Below are positions 36,039 to 47,115 of a DNA stretch of 64,000 nucleotides, piece after piece. This DNA is from Notospermus geniculatus. Its lineage: Eukaryota; Nemertea; Pilidiophora; Heteronemertea; Lineidae. The notes beneath the pieces were generated by a model, which was not told the DNA's origin, searched no databases, and saw only the letters and a program-made list of their open reading frames with translations. Each line of letters begins with the position of its first letter. The first letter of the stretch is position 1. The translations under genes and the position numbers were made by a program. The stretch covers positions 62,925-126,924 of the forward strand of contig NMRB01000195.1 in assembly GCA_002633025.1 (NCBI GenBank), given 5' to 3'.

Positions 36039-36264
36039 CTGAAAATAAATCAATACGATACATGTGAAATTGAAGAAGTATCACACAAACACCTCTTCAC
36101 ATGGATGGCACTACCCATGGCAGTTTGGCAATTAGTATTTTTTCTGAAAGGCAATGCATTAAAGTTGAGAAATTTGGCTAAGATTTGACTAAATCCAAAG
36201 TGATGACGTCATGAAAACATACGTAGTCCACTGTGATCAGTCTGGTTTTGGAAGCCGACCAGGA

Positions 36265-36367
36265 CCCATGTTCCCGAAGCCGTCGTTAGGTTAACGATGT
36301 CGTTACGCTATGCATTTTCCCAGTTTTAACGACATCGTTAACCTAACGATGGGTTCGGGAACATGGC
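36265..36367. mobile_element. Foldback MITE
   Basis: CCATGTTCCCGAA ... TTCGGGAACATGG with inner TCGTTAGGTTAACGATGTCG mirrored around a loop of about 20 nt. Absent from copy B. Confidence 0.6.
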
Positions 36368-37054
36368 TCCTGAACGGTTCTCAGCTTGGCCGCTCCTTTG
36401 TCCTGCACTGTGTGTATTCACACTGCTATGGCACAGGGCCGTTGAACCGTTGTGTGTGGGTTTCCTACAGGCTTTCTACAGTGTATACTGTAGCTCAGCA
36501 TAGCGACGGACTGCTATGCTCAGGCTAGCTCCAACTGGTCTTTGCAAATTATCCTAACTGCAAAAATAGTGCTTCACTGACATTTCTTGTTATTTGTTGG
36601 TATTGATCTACAGCTTGTGACCAGCAGGAATTTTAAAATCTGAACCACATATATATTCACCAAAAAATGGCAAAAATTTTATTTCCAGACATTTTTGTTT
36701 GATCTAGATGTACAGCCGCCATTTTGTTAAAACAATATAAAAATGTTGCCCTCAATGTCGGGAGATATATTGAATGTCCCCCGGCTGGGATGATATGTCT
36801 CCCTTGGCTGCACCTCGGGAAACATCATAGATGTTGAGGAACCCGAACTTGTAACGTGTACGTGTACTGGTAGGGGAATCCCCGTGTACTACATGTACGT
36901 CATTAATATTTGCGCTTGCGAGGGATTCTACAATCCAGAAACAGCTGAATGGAGTGAAAAGAAATACTGAGGTCAATCAGAAAATAGCGAAAAACCTGAG
37001 GAGGATGGAAAACATCGATTGACAGCTCAATGCCGATGCCAGATTAAAATACTG

Positions 37055-37400
37055 AATGAAATGGTCTATGGACCATGTGCTCACTAGGTTGGACATACTA
37101 GTCTATGAGCAATCTGGGTCAAGTGATTCCCAGAAAAGACTTTGATTTTTGGGTTACGCCACCTGGTGGCCATGTTTGAAGTCAAATCAGGCCGAAATTT
37201 GACGTGCATACAGGTCATCTAGATGGAGGTAAATGTCAAATTTGAGCACTCTGCGTCAAGCCGTTCCCGAGTAATAGCACTTACTTCATTTTCAGGTTAC
37301 GCCACCTGGCGGCCATACTGGATGTCCAATCGGACCGGAACTTTGTATTTTATAAGGTACCTCTCCAATGCATGTTTAGGCCTAAAAAAATTATGTCTTT
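37055..37400 (+). repeat. 5' part of a family A tandem-unit element
   Basis: It starts AAATGGTCTATGGACCATG, with GCCACCTGGTGGCC at 37158 and GCCACCTGGCGGCC at 37301, 143 bp apart, the same spacing as in the element at 50430-51002. Truncated. Confidence 0.7.
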
Positions 37401-37641
37401 CGGGTCGCATGACCAACCCTAGAGAAAAGCCCCAACCCTAAAATATTTTATGAAGGTAATAAAACAATAAGTCATTTTTACCGGCAAAACTTTGCCAAAG
37501 TTCTGTGTTCTGTCTTCCGTTTTTTTCTCCTCTCAATACCACTGATGGCTAAAACCAATGGGCGCAGCCATCTTGGAACTCTCCATTCGTGGACAGAGTG
37601 GTGGAGGCGGAAATGTCAGAGAAACCAAAATGGCATTTCCA

Positions 37642-38921
37642 GTATTTTTAGGGGTCACCCTAATCTGCGTGCCAAGTGCCGCGTGCCAAGTTCCACGTGC
37701 CGTGTGCCAAGTTCCACGTGCCACATTCCACGTGCCGCGTGCCATTTTTTATCAAAATTTTATAATAATTGCTGAATTGTAATTTATCAAAATTAGGTGT
37801 TGAGGTGAAGGTCGATGGAAGATGAACTTGACAACCCATCCATGTATTCCCGGGGAACAAAGGGCTAATTATCCACAAACCAACTAACATGTCTAACAAC
37901 ATGTCCACACAAGAAAGGATTACAAAAACAGTGCATTATTGTATCCACCACTATAAGAGATTACATTTTATGTAGCCTGCTTAACAGTTTATTTGATTCA
38001 GCTTGGCCAAGTTAAGTTGAACTGACACTGGGCAGTGTGACTGAACATGTTGAAATGATGTTTTTGATGGCCAGTAATTTTGTAGAAGTTAAAGTTGCTT
38101 TGCCTTAGATAAGCTTACTGCATTGGCCAATTTCATTGAAACTTCGACAAACTGCTGATGGGATGTCACTTGTCAGTGAATGGGTACCTATGCAGTTTTC
38201 CTGGGAATGGGCGGTTAGAAAAAATCTAATGATACATCGCATAAACTGTCTACACCTTAGTACCGCCCTAAATTACCCCTTTCACTAGGCCCTGGCATGC
38301 CTGGTCATTTTGATGGAAACATTGCCTGCTTGGCCCCAGCCAGAAAACTAGGCCTGGGAGCCTGAAGAATCAAAGTTTTGCCGGGAATGCCATTGAACGA
38401 TGCAGGCATCTATGCCACAAAATCGGGCTGAAGGCCGCACACCTGGCCTATGATACCTAGGCCCATGCTGGTATTTTTTTATAGCTCTCAGTCGTGCCCC
38501 TAGTTTCAAGCTTGGAGGAATTATACAGTATAATTCCTCCAAGTTCCAAGCCAGGTTGACTGCAGACTGCAACTCAAACCTTAACTGGCTTGACTTGCAT
38601 GCAGACATGCATGGCGGATTCCCCTCACGTTGATCCTCAAAACATTATGGGCATTTCATTTCACTGTTAGCCACCTGTCCTTTGTTCCCAGGCAATGTTG
38701 GCAGCGTCAATACGAGCATAAATCACATGGATGGGCTTGCCCTTGATCAATGCTCAAGTTCATCTTCTATCGACCAAAACACCTAATTTTGATAAATTAC
38801 AATTCAGCAAATATTATAAAATTTTGATAAAAATGGCACGCGGCACGTGGAACTTGGCACGCAGCACGTGGAACTTGGCACGTGGCACGTGGCATGCAGA
38901 TTAGGGTGACCCGTATTTTTA
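37642..38921. mobile_element. Mutator-like element with CACGTG-rich TIRs and 9-bp TSD
   Basis: Element 37651-38912, TIRs of about 220 bp starting GGGTCACCCTAATCTGC. It is flanked by the exact 9-bp repeat GTATTTTTA (37642-37650, 38913-38921). Each TIR contains a small array of GCACGTGGAACTTG-type units. The interior is AT-rich with a perfect hairpin CTTGGAGGAATTATAC/GTATAATTCCTCCAAG at about 38510-38543. No transposase frame. Confidence 0.75.
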
Positions 38922-39198
38922 GGGTCAAATTTCATAACACGACGACATTGAAGCGGCTTGGGCATTCGTCAACACTTCAAGCTGTTTATGTAGAGTTGCA
39001 TCCGACCAATAGGAAGCACGAAACAGTGCTTTTGACACTGACTTTCAATGATATACAGTGTGTATCAGAAAAAAGGAAACCGAGATTAATTTGTTAATTT
39101 CTTGGACATGGCTAAACATTTTGGAAATTGGCAACCAGCATTTATTAGCTAATGATGTCCTCTTTCTTATGACACCAAGGAATCCAATTTACTGTCAC

Positions 39199-39441
39199 AG
39201 ATGACTGAGCACGAAGCAGTTCAAACAGCCATGTCAGAACTGGTCTTGCACCAGATTCGCAGCAGCCTTACTCCAACAATTTTCACATTAAAAAAGGAAG
39301 AAAGACCAAATGTACCCCATTTGGAAACCGATTTAAATTTCATTGGCATGACTGGTGTATTCGTTGAGTGTAAACTGGGATATAATTTCAATAACTCACC
39401 TGAACCACCCAGTTCCTTGTTACTGGTACCAGGCTTTAAGA
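39199..39441 (+). CDS. Exon of unknown plus-strand gene, cut at an N
   Basis: Acceptor TTTACTGTCACAG, then MTEHEAVQTAMSELVLHQ, SSLTPTIFTLKKEERPNVPH, LETDLNFIGMTGVFVECK, ending ...LLLVPGFK exactly at the N at 39442. The paralogous copy at 42270-42498 continues KTLQDMFSSLTLVGVQELL to a donor. So this is the better 5' part of the exon and the sequence after the N (R1 repeat) is a misjoin. Family not recognised. Confidence 0.55.
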
Positions 39442-40218
39442 NGAAAATGGCGCCCATGACCAGACGACAGGAAAACGAGAACAAAAATCGGAGCCCGCCA
39501 ATGAATAGCGAGCGAGATGGCCGTAGGCCTACCGGTATTTGATGTAGGCCTACATCCTACTGCCCTTCATGCCCTTGGCGTTTTTGGCATAGGCCCAGTA
39601 TATTACTGTATTTTCGGCGATTCATCTGACCAGCATGCCAGCCCCAAGCAACAGTACAAACACGCGTGATCACGTCGTGATCTCGACGTCGCCACGATCG
39701 TTGTTGAGCAATACGACGCGATGTCATAGCAACGGAATAAATTACTGGCGTCATCCCGCTGAATAAATTAGGGAATTTTTCGCCTAAAATGCCCCAAAAC
39801 TCGGAAACCGCCAAACAAATTCCAAAATCGCTAATCTCGTCTCTAGATAATTCCCCACTGCAGACCTGGTGAAAGTTTCAGGTTGGTACGATCAGCGGTT
39901 TTTGAGGCTAGCTCAATAAAATGAAAATTGGGGAGACACATAGAAAGAAACCCTGTGAAAACAATATGACCTCCACACTCCGAGAGTGTGTGGAACCTCG
40001 CAATTTGGACATCCTGGCAAAATGACCAAAAAATAGCAAAAGTCAAGATTTAATTCTTAGTCCATACAACACTGCAGTTTTCACACAAAAAGCAGATTGT
40101 AAACCATGGGAGTTGAATAATTTTGCATGCAACTGTAGTGCATGAGCAGGCTAACCCAGGCATGCCTGAAATCCTAATCCCTATAAACAACATAATCTTT
40201 CTAGATGTAAAAACTCAC

Positions 40219-40359
40219 CAGGACCAATGTCCTTTTCATTAATACATGAAGGCTTTGGGACACTCTCTTCATTGGCCGACCTAGCACTGACATCAGCTGA
40301 TGCATTTTCATCCCTAATGGAGGCACAGTTATTATTGCCATTAGCTTCACAAGCTCCAT
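40219..40359 (-). CDS. 47-residue exon, copy B
   Basis: Same splice borders, length and phase as copy A; differs by one replacement near the end (DIGPG for DISPG) and a few silent changes. Confidence 0.65.
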
Positions 40360-40566
40360 CTGAAAATAAATCAATACGATACATGTGAAATTGAAGAAGT
40401 ATCACACAAACACCTCTTCACATGGATGGCACTACCCATGGCAGTTTGGCAACTAGTATTTTTTTTGAAAGGCAATGCATTAAAATTGAGAAATTCGGCT
40501 AAGATTTAAGATTTGACTAAGACCTGGCTCAGGCTAGCTCCAACTGGTCTTTGCAAATTATCCTAA

Positions 40567-40733
40567 TAGCACACCGCCCGGTTTCTATTTTTACCAGCGA
40601 AGGTCGGACAAATATTAGATAACAAGTAGACTTTACTGAGTGACCACATTGTCGATGGTGAGACAGGACAAAAGCAGGGTCGGACAAACACAATGAAATT
40701 GACACGTCCGACGTCACTCGGGCGGTTCGCTAT
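40567..40733. mobile_element. MITE unique to copy B
   Basis: TAGCACACCGCCCGG and CGGGCGGTTCGCTA form the TIRs. Copy A has uninterrupted TATCCTAACTGCAAAAATAG at this place (about 36550), so it inserted after duplication. Confidence 0.7.
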
Positions 40734-41289
40734 TGCAAAAATAGTGCTTTACTGACATGCTGAAGGCTGTCTCCAAATTACAGGCAGTGACTCATTCCCC
40801 AACAGTTTCGGCTCTTTTGCAAACATTTCTTGTTATTTCTTGGTACTGATCTACAGCTTGTGACCAGCAGGAATTTTAAAATCTGAACCACATATATATT
40901 CACCAAAAAATGGCAAAAATTTTATTTCCAGACATTTTTGTTTGATCTAGACGTACAGCGGCCATTTTGTTAAAACAATATAAAAATGTTGCCCTCAATG
41001 TTGGGAGATATATTGAATGTCCCCCGGCTGGGATGATATGTCTCCCTTGGCTGCGCCTCGGGAAACATCATGTTGCGGAACCCGAACTTGTAACGTGTAC
41101 GTGTACTGGTAGGGGAATCCCCGTGTACTACATGTACGTCATTTTATATTTGCACTCGCGAGGGATTCTACAATCCAGAAACAGCTGAATGGAGTGAAAA
41201 GAAATACTGAGGTCAATCAGAAAATAGCGAAAAACCTGAGGAGGATGGAAAACATCGGTTGACAGCTCAATGCCGATGCCAGATTAAAA

Positions 41290-42117
41290 CAGGCCTTGCC
41301 TTTTGACGGGCGCGATCGCGCTTGCGCCCCAAAGCGCCCGTAAATTACGGCTGAGAAGCGCAGTTGATCGCGCCCCTCGCATTTCTAAGAAATCCCGCCC
41401 AAACACTCGCATCAACAAGATCGTTAGTCATGTCAGTCGCAGCTTCAGCTCTGTCTCACCTCAAATTGACAGTGATTCACCATACTTTGACCAAGAGGTG
41501 TTGTACCAAGCTATAACATCTGTTGGTGAAACAGTCATCTGCTGAACTCTGTCTCACCTTGAGTTGACGGTAGTTCACTGTACATTGACCAACAATGTTA
41601 TACCAAACAAGTCACAACCATCACTGAAACGATCATCACGGCCAGGCCAGCATGATTGACGGTTGTAGGTCAAGTGGTTTGCGGTTTCCTTTTGATCTCA
41701 AAGCTTTGATGGTCATGTCGGAATGGAGCATGCAGCAGGCTGGAGCATGCAGCAGGACGTTGATGGTTGATTGGTGGTAACTGCTTATAGATTTAAAGGG
41801 GCAGATGCACAGGACATTCTTTTAAATATAATGAAGCATGGTCAGAGACTGATTGTCTTGACTTAGTTACAAAACTTTATGGACCTAGGCCTGGCTGGTT
41901 TCAATCTTGCATCACTTAATATTAGGTTACTAGAAAAATTCCTGTTAAAAATGAAAAAAATCCTGCCTACCGACTCTGACAGAAAGATTAAAGTTGTTGG
42001 ATACTCCTGGGGACATTCATGGGGAGCTGTGGGTGTCGCAATGTAGGAGAGTGATTAGCTCTCCTCGCAGACACTAGGAGAGTTATAAATTGCTCTCCTG
42101 GAAATTTCAAAAGGCAA
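41290..42117. other. Unique stretch, no gene recognised
   Basis: It begins with a GC-rich GGGCGCGATCGCGC segment. The short plus-strand frame at 41303-41545 has no similarity I recognise. AGGCCTTGCC... near 41291 recurs as GGCAAGGCCTG near 42112. Confidence 0.35.
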
Positions 42118-42763
42118 GGCCTGTTAAAATACTGAAAAAAACTAATTCAAGTGTACATGTATGGATGGAAAACAAAAGAAACGGGTTGGAAAGGAAGTGC
42201 ATTGAGCATGCCTCCGCTGCTAAAACTGGTGTTGCCCCACTTGTACCAGTAAGTAATTTGACATGGGCCGAATGTACCCCCATTTGGAAACCGATTTAAA
42301 TTTCACTGGCATGACTGGTGTATTCGTTGAGTGTAAACTGGGATATAATTTCAATAACTCACCTGAACCACCCAGTTCCTTGTTACTGGTACCAGGCTTT
42401 AAGAAGACACTACAAGACATGTTTTCTTCCCTGACCCTGGTAGGGGTACAAGAATTGTTGACATCATTGGCATCATCTGGAAATGAATTAGTTCACCAGT
42501 AAGTTAAAGGAGACAGATCCAGCTCATAGAATTATCTCGTGAACTATTCCATTGCAAGAATTCATCTCATACATCAGCCTTCGAGTTGTGGGATGGCAAA
42601 TAATACACCAACAGTGCTTTGTTCAGTGTGGGAGGCCATTTATAGACAACATATAAATGACCAACCCACAAAAGTAGTGATACATGTAGCAGCATTAGCA
42701 TTTCAGTATCAGTTCCAAACAGTGACACTGAAAAATATACCAAATCACCAGTTCAAAACATAA
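42118..42763 (+). CDS. 3' part of unknown plus-strand gene
   Basis: Pieces: WMENKRNGLERK ... AAKTGVAPLVP to a GTAAGT at 42249; PHLETDLNFTGMTGVFVECK through SSGNELVH to donor CCA/GTAAGT (42498); acceptor CCATTGCAAG at 42558, then IHLIHQPSSCGMANNTPTVL to a stop at 42763. The last join is in phase (2 to 2) across a 60-nt intron. The first two pieces are only about 20 nt apart, too short for an intron, so part of the gene is deleted here and in the 32.9-kb copy. No family recognised. Confidence 0.5.
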
Positions 42764-42966
42764 TTTACAACTAAACACTTGCATGCAAAATTATTCAACC
42801 CTCCCTCCCCTCGCATTTTGGACATCCTGGCAAAATGAGGAAAAAAAAGTAAAAGTCAAGATTTAATTCTTAGTCCATACAAAACTGCAGCCTTCACACA
42901 AGAAGCAGATCGCAAACTATGGGAGTTGAATAATTTTGCATGCAACTGCAGTGCATGCAAACACAC

Positions 42967-43107
42967 CAGGACTAATGTCCTTTTCATTAATACATGAAGG
43001 CTTTGGGACACTCTCTTCATTGGCCAACCTAGCACTGACATCAGCTGATGCATTTTCATCCCTAATGGCGGCACCGTTGTTATTGTTATTAGCTTCACAA
43101 GCTCCAT
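42967..43107 (-). CDS. 47-residue exon, copy C
   Basis: Same acceptor and 141-nt length as copies A and B, more diverged (GACEANNNNNGAAIRDENAS). The donor is GTGTGT rather than GTGAGT, so inclusion is less certain. Confidence 0.55.
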
Positions 43108-43311
43108 CTGAAAATAAATCAATGTGAAACATGTGAAATTGAAGAAGTATCACACAACCTCTTCACATGGATGGCGCTACCCATGGCAGTTTGGCTACTA
43201 GTATTTTTTCTGAAAGGCAATTAATGCATTTAAGTTGAGAAATTTGACTAAGATTTAAGATTTGGCTAAGACCTGGCTCAGGCTAGCTCCAACTGGTCTA
43301 GTTGCAAATTA

Positions 43312-43492
43312 CATAAGGGTCACAGTCCACGTGAGCTACTGCAAAACTAATGTATTAGGCCAGCCCTGTATACCGCGACATATAAATACACACAGCACAC
43401 CTGGATGACCTATATAGATTCCTGTCCGCAGTGAAGTACAGCTGACTGCGGACAGGATTTTGCAGTAGCTCATGCGGTGTGTGTCCCTTATG
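43312..43492. mobile_element. MITE family M1, copy 2
   Basis: ACATAAGGGTCACAGTCC ... GTGTCCCTTATGT, closely similar to 22342-22520. Copies A and B have no insertion here. Confidence 0.75.
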
Positions 43493-43601
43493 TCCAAATT
43501 GCAAAAATAGTGCTTCACTGACATGCTGAAGGCTGTCTCCAAAGTACAGGCAGTCCTAGTCATTCCCCAACAGTTTCGCTTCTTTTGCAAACATTTCTTG
43601 T

Positions 43602-43738
43602 TACAGTCAACTCTCGTTATACCGCCAGTGGCGGTATAGCGAGAGTATTGTTGTTGGCAATGTTGAAATGCCTTCGACCGAGGAAATCAATTGTCTGTGG
43701 CGGTATATCGAGGGGCGGTATAACGAGAGTGGACTGTA
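43602..43738. mobile_element. Pogo-like MITE with TA TSD
   Basis: Element 43604-43736 (133 bp), TIRs CAGTCAACTCTCGTTATACC and inverse, TA flanks. Copies A and B show the empty site TTCTTGTTATTT (about 36583 and 40833). The TIR style matches pogo/Tigger MITEs. Confidence 0.85.
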
Positions 43739-44560
43739 TTTCTTAAGTATTGATCTACAGCTTGTGACCAGCAGGAATTTTAAAATCTGAACCACATATT
43801 CACCAAAATTTTATTTCCAGACATTTTTGTTTGATCAAGATGTACAGCTGCGATTTTGTTAAAACAATATAAAAATGTTGCCCTCAATGTCGGGAGATAT
43901 ATATATCGAATGTCCCCCCATTACATTTACATCACCATTGAGCAGCAGACCTAATATACCCCGATATTTCGCATTCTATCGGGGTACAGATAAGGAGGAA
44001 GTTACGTAATCCAGGCAAATTAATGCCTCTGACTAAAGTAAGAAAATCCAACACAAAGATGTGTGCAGTGTTTGTGAGTGTCACCAGCGGATGTTAAATT
44101 TGATGGTATATCAAATATGTGTTCGAATTTTTCAAATCGAGCAGAAAATAATGATTTTATGAGCCATTTTTCTCGTGGGCTTGAGGGCCAGATACACTAG
44201 TGGGCTTTTCCAATTACCTGTTCACCCCGCTGCTGATTACCTATTTATAGTACTTTGTTTCCCATATCACCATCCAACAGATGGTGGGAGGGCAATAAAC
44301 AGAACAGCCAGGTATGGCTAAAAATACAGCTCTGGTGTCTGGACACCTGGTGTTACGGGTCTTAGCATTTCTGGATCAAAATCACAACCGGCTTGTACAG
44401 CTAATGCCCGGCTGGGATGATACATGTCTCCCTTAGCTGCGCCTCGGGCATGTCGGGAAACATCATAGATGTTGTGGAACCCTTACTTGTAACGTGTAGG
44501 CCTACGTGTACTGGTAGGGGAATCCCCATGTAGGCTACTACATGTACGTCATTGCGCTTG

Positions 44561-45785
44561 CGAGGGCTTTTCCGTAAATCTTACCTGCAGTCCTTCTACA
44601 AGTGCACGACTGGTAGATGCTGCTCTACAAATAAGTATCGAGCGTGTAGGATAAAGTCATTCTGCTGATGCATGTTTTATGCCGTATATCATCGAAAAAG
44701 CACCTGGACTCTAATACTGGTGTTTGTCTTCCATCTCTACTCGAATATTGGCCAAAAAAACCCCGCTTTGATGGAGAAATTAGACCCGTTTTCCTGTACC
44801 CCGTTTTCTTGTACACGTACAATGTCTATTCAGCGTTACCTCAAGTAAAAATCTACAAGTTTGAACGTGTACGTGTAGCTACCAGTACAAGTACCCGTAC
44901 ACGTCACAAGTTCGGGTTCCTGAACCTCTGTATCGTCCCAGCCGGGGGACATTCGATCCCGACATTGAGGGCAACATTTTTTATCTCGTACCGAAAGTCT
45001 CATTTTTAAGCATTCTGCTCATTTCTATAATAAAAAGTCTTGTCGGGCCCGACTTTTCACTCTGGTTTTGCACCATTCTGAATTAGTCAGCGGACCGCAC
45101 CAGGACCTGACGACGTCACATTCCCAGGTAGCCAGTACGTCAAGAACGTCGTCTAAAGATATAGACAATGGAGCGTGATGACGTCAAGTGCAGCAAATTT
45201 TGGCATGTGGACTGATGTACACAATGTACTTCTAGGTCTAACTTAACTAATCACTGCAGGTCACTTCTCCAGGAGCTGAAATGGGAAATTCTGAGCCGTG
45301 TTTCTGCTAAATTCCATTGTAAATGTATTCTTCACAGTCAGAAACCCGCTAAGGTGGGCGCTTTCTTTGATGTTCCGCTTTCTGAGCTGTGTTCAGCGGG
45401 CTGTAACTTCTGAACCGGGAAAAAATGGCAGCCATAGCCCTCCCTCTCTCCGAGCATCGAGCGGTAGACATGTCCCACCTTTGATGTGACGTTCGAGGGA
45501 GACATATCGAAATTCCTCATCGTCATGTGACGTGATTGGACCAATGGCATTCACAGAAATTTACTTGAGGTATGAGATTGCAAAATACACCAGACATGCC
45601 AGAAATGACCAGGATGGCCACAGGGATACAGGAAGCCCCACTTGCATGTGGATTTCGCACCAGCAATTTCCAGTGCCAGTGCCTAAAACTAAAACAAGAG
45701 CAAAAATAAATTCACAGAGGCCATCTAGTGAAAGACAGACCAAATACATAGGCTCACAGGTGAGCCAAAGGGGGCTCAAACTAAC
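44561..45785. other. No gene recognised
   Basis: GTACACGTACAA and CACGTACACG-rich sequence near 44810-44910 partly mirrors 44480-44540 (TTCGGGTTCCTGAACC... with GACATTGAGGGCAAC near 44960 inverse to the GTTGCCCTCAATGTC of copies A-C), so an inverted fragment of the segmental duplication lies here. The rest is unannotated. Confidence 0.45.
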
Positions 45786-46109
45786 CTTGAAGATAAGTAT
45801 GAAATCTGTTCATCACCAGATCCATTAGCACCAGAAAAACATGTCCCCTATCAGATCCACATTTTCTAAGTGCGAACCTATTCTCGGCAGAAATCCTCTC
45901 TGAGAAGTAACCGTCTTTATCATACAACTCTGCCAATTCCGTATGTGCAGAAGATCTGGGAACATGTTCGTCCTTCTTAGGAAGTAGAAGCCACTTTCCA
46001 TCAGCAGATGTATTTCTAGCAAGCTTCAAAAGGCCCCTGAAGTCATCTGTGTTCTTGATGATACCAATGAACTTGTCAATTTGCTTGTTTAGTGTATTTG
46101 CAGTACCAC
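45786..46109 (-). CDS. 108-residue exon of unknown function
   Basis: Acceptor AATATATTTTAG, donor CAAG/GTTAGT (non-consensus, as in 48896), 324 nt, phase 1 to 1. Encodes TLNKQIDKFIGIIKNTDDF, RGLLKLARNTSADGKWLLLP, AELYDKDGYFSERISAENRF, GHVFLVLMDLVMNRFHTYL. It appears helical and soluble; the spacing of hydrophobic residues and intact frame make a real exon likely. It connects the SET part (via the 19-nt microexon) with the 47-residue exons in phase. No family recognised. Confidence 0.65.
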
Positions 46110-46229
46110 CTAAAATATATTACAATACATTGTACCATTAAAATATTGCAGTAGAATCAAATATCCATAAGTGACTTCAGTCCTATAAACATGAAGAATT
46201 TTCCTGACATGCATGCACTGAAATCCGGG

Positions 46230-46885
46230 GTTAGCAGACTGGGCCGTCATGCGGTACCGTGATGGAAACGTGCACGTGACTTTGTCGCGCCCAACCGCGC
46301 AATGACTGTACAAAATAAAATATTTGTTTCGGCAGAAAACACAACTTCTCACCGTAAATTTATACAATTTTTGTCAATAAACAAGCAAGAATTCACTGTG
46401 TCATACTCACGTTTAAAGATTTTACAGGCAATTTTTGATCGAAATTTACCTCGACAGCCGTAATGGCAGGCCTGCCATGCCTACCTGCATTATATGCCAT
46501 TTTCGGCGCCAGAAACGCTTGCAAAGCCTGAAATTTAGTTCAGGTATGTAGATAAGATGATAGAGATTGCATTTGGCCAGGTCATTTCAAAATGACGCTT
46601 TTTTTAAACGATTGATGCTTTTTTGCAATTAGACGTGCTAGTCTCTTATCTTCGGGTGGCCTCGGTTAGCCACGATTGTTGTTGAATGTAATCTTCACAA
46701 GTAAACCATTGTAAAACGTTGACTTCAACTGCCCCGTGATATCACGCAGCAGCGCGACCACCATTCCCACCATGCTCAGCGAGCAGTTGTGCGGTTGCGC
46801 CACATTCGATCCACTTCCTCTTTTCACCACGGAAGTCACGGCAAAGCGCGAATCACGGTACCACGTGACGGCCCAGTCTGGTTAG
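46230..46885. mobile_element. hAT-like element with 5-bp TSD
   Basis: Element 46235-46880, TIRs CAGACTGGGCCGTCA and inverse with inner GGTACCGTGAT, flanked by GTTAG on both sides. CAG-starting TIRs fit hAT-type elements; some hAT lineages use 5-6-bp duplications. No transposase. Confidence 0.65.
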
Positions 46886-47115
46886 ATGAGATTTTCCCTG
46901 CTTGTATATGATGCGATCATGACCCCAGTTGGTAAGACGGACGTATTTCAAAATGGAGTCCTTCCATTATAATAAGATGTAAGGTAATACATGTACGTGT
47001 GGTTTTTTTTGAAATGCAATGTAACTGAATTCAACTGCATTGAAATAAACAGAAGCAAGCAATTCTTCACGAACAGCTGCAAAACAAAACAGAGTAAATT
47101 TCCTGAAGGCTTTAC

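Larger units (their letters stand above)
35080..37054. repeat. Segmental duplication, copy A
   Basis: It shares order and sequence with 39443-41289 (copy B) and in part with 42778-44560 (copy C): R1 end, TAGATAATTCCCCACTGCAG block, Tc1-like MITE, the 47-residue minus-strand exon, TTTGCAAATTATCC, GGGAGATATATTGAATGTCC, and the FYNPETAEWSEKK piece. Copies differ by several independent insertions and deletions. Confidence 0.9.
39443..41289. repeat. Segmental duplication, copy B
   Basis: Parallel to 35080-37054. It lacks the foldback MITE of copy A and carries its own MITE at 40567-40733. After AGATTAAAA at 41289 it continues into GC-rich sequence unlike copy A. Confidence 0.9.
42778..44560. repeat. 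Segmental duplication, copy C (interrupted)
   Basis: Tc1-like MITE, 47-residue exon, then the copy A/B order interrupted by MITEs at 43312-43492 and 43604-43736 and a foreign stretch 43918-44400 before GCCCGGCTGGGATGATAC resumes. It shows TAGGCCTA insertions relative to copies A and B near 44497. Confidence 0.85.
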
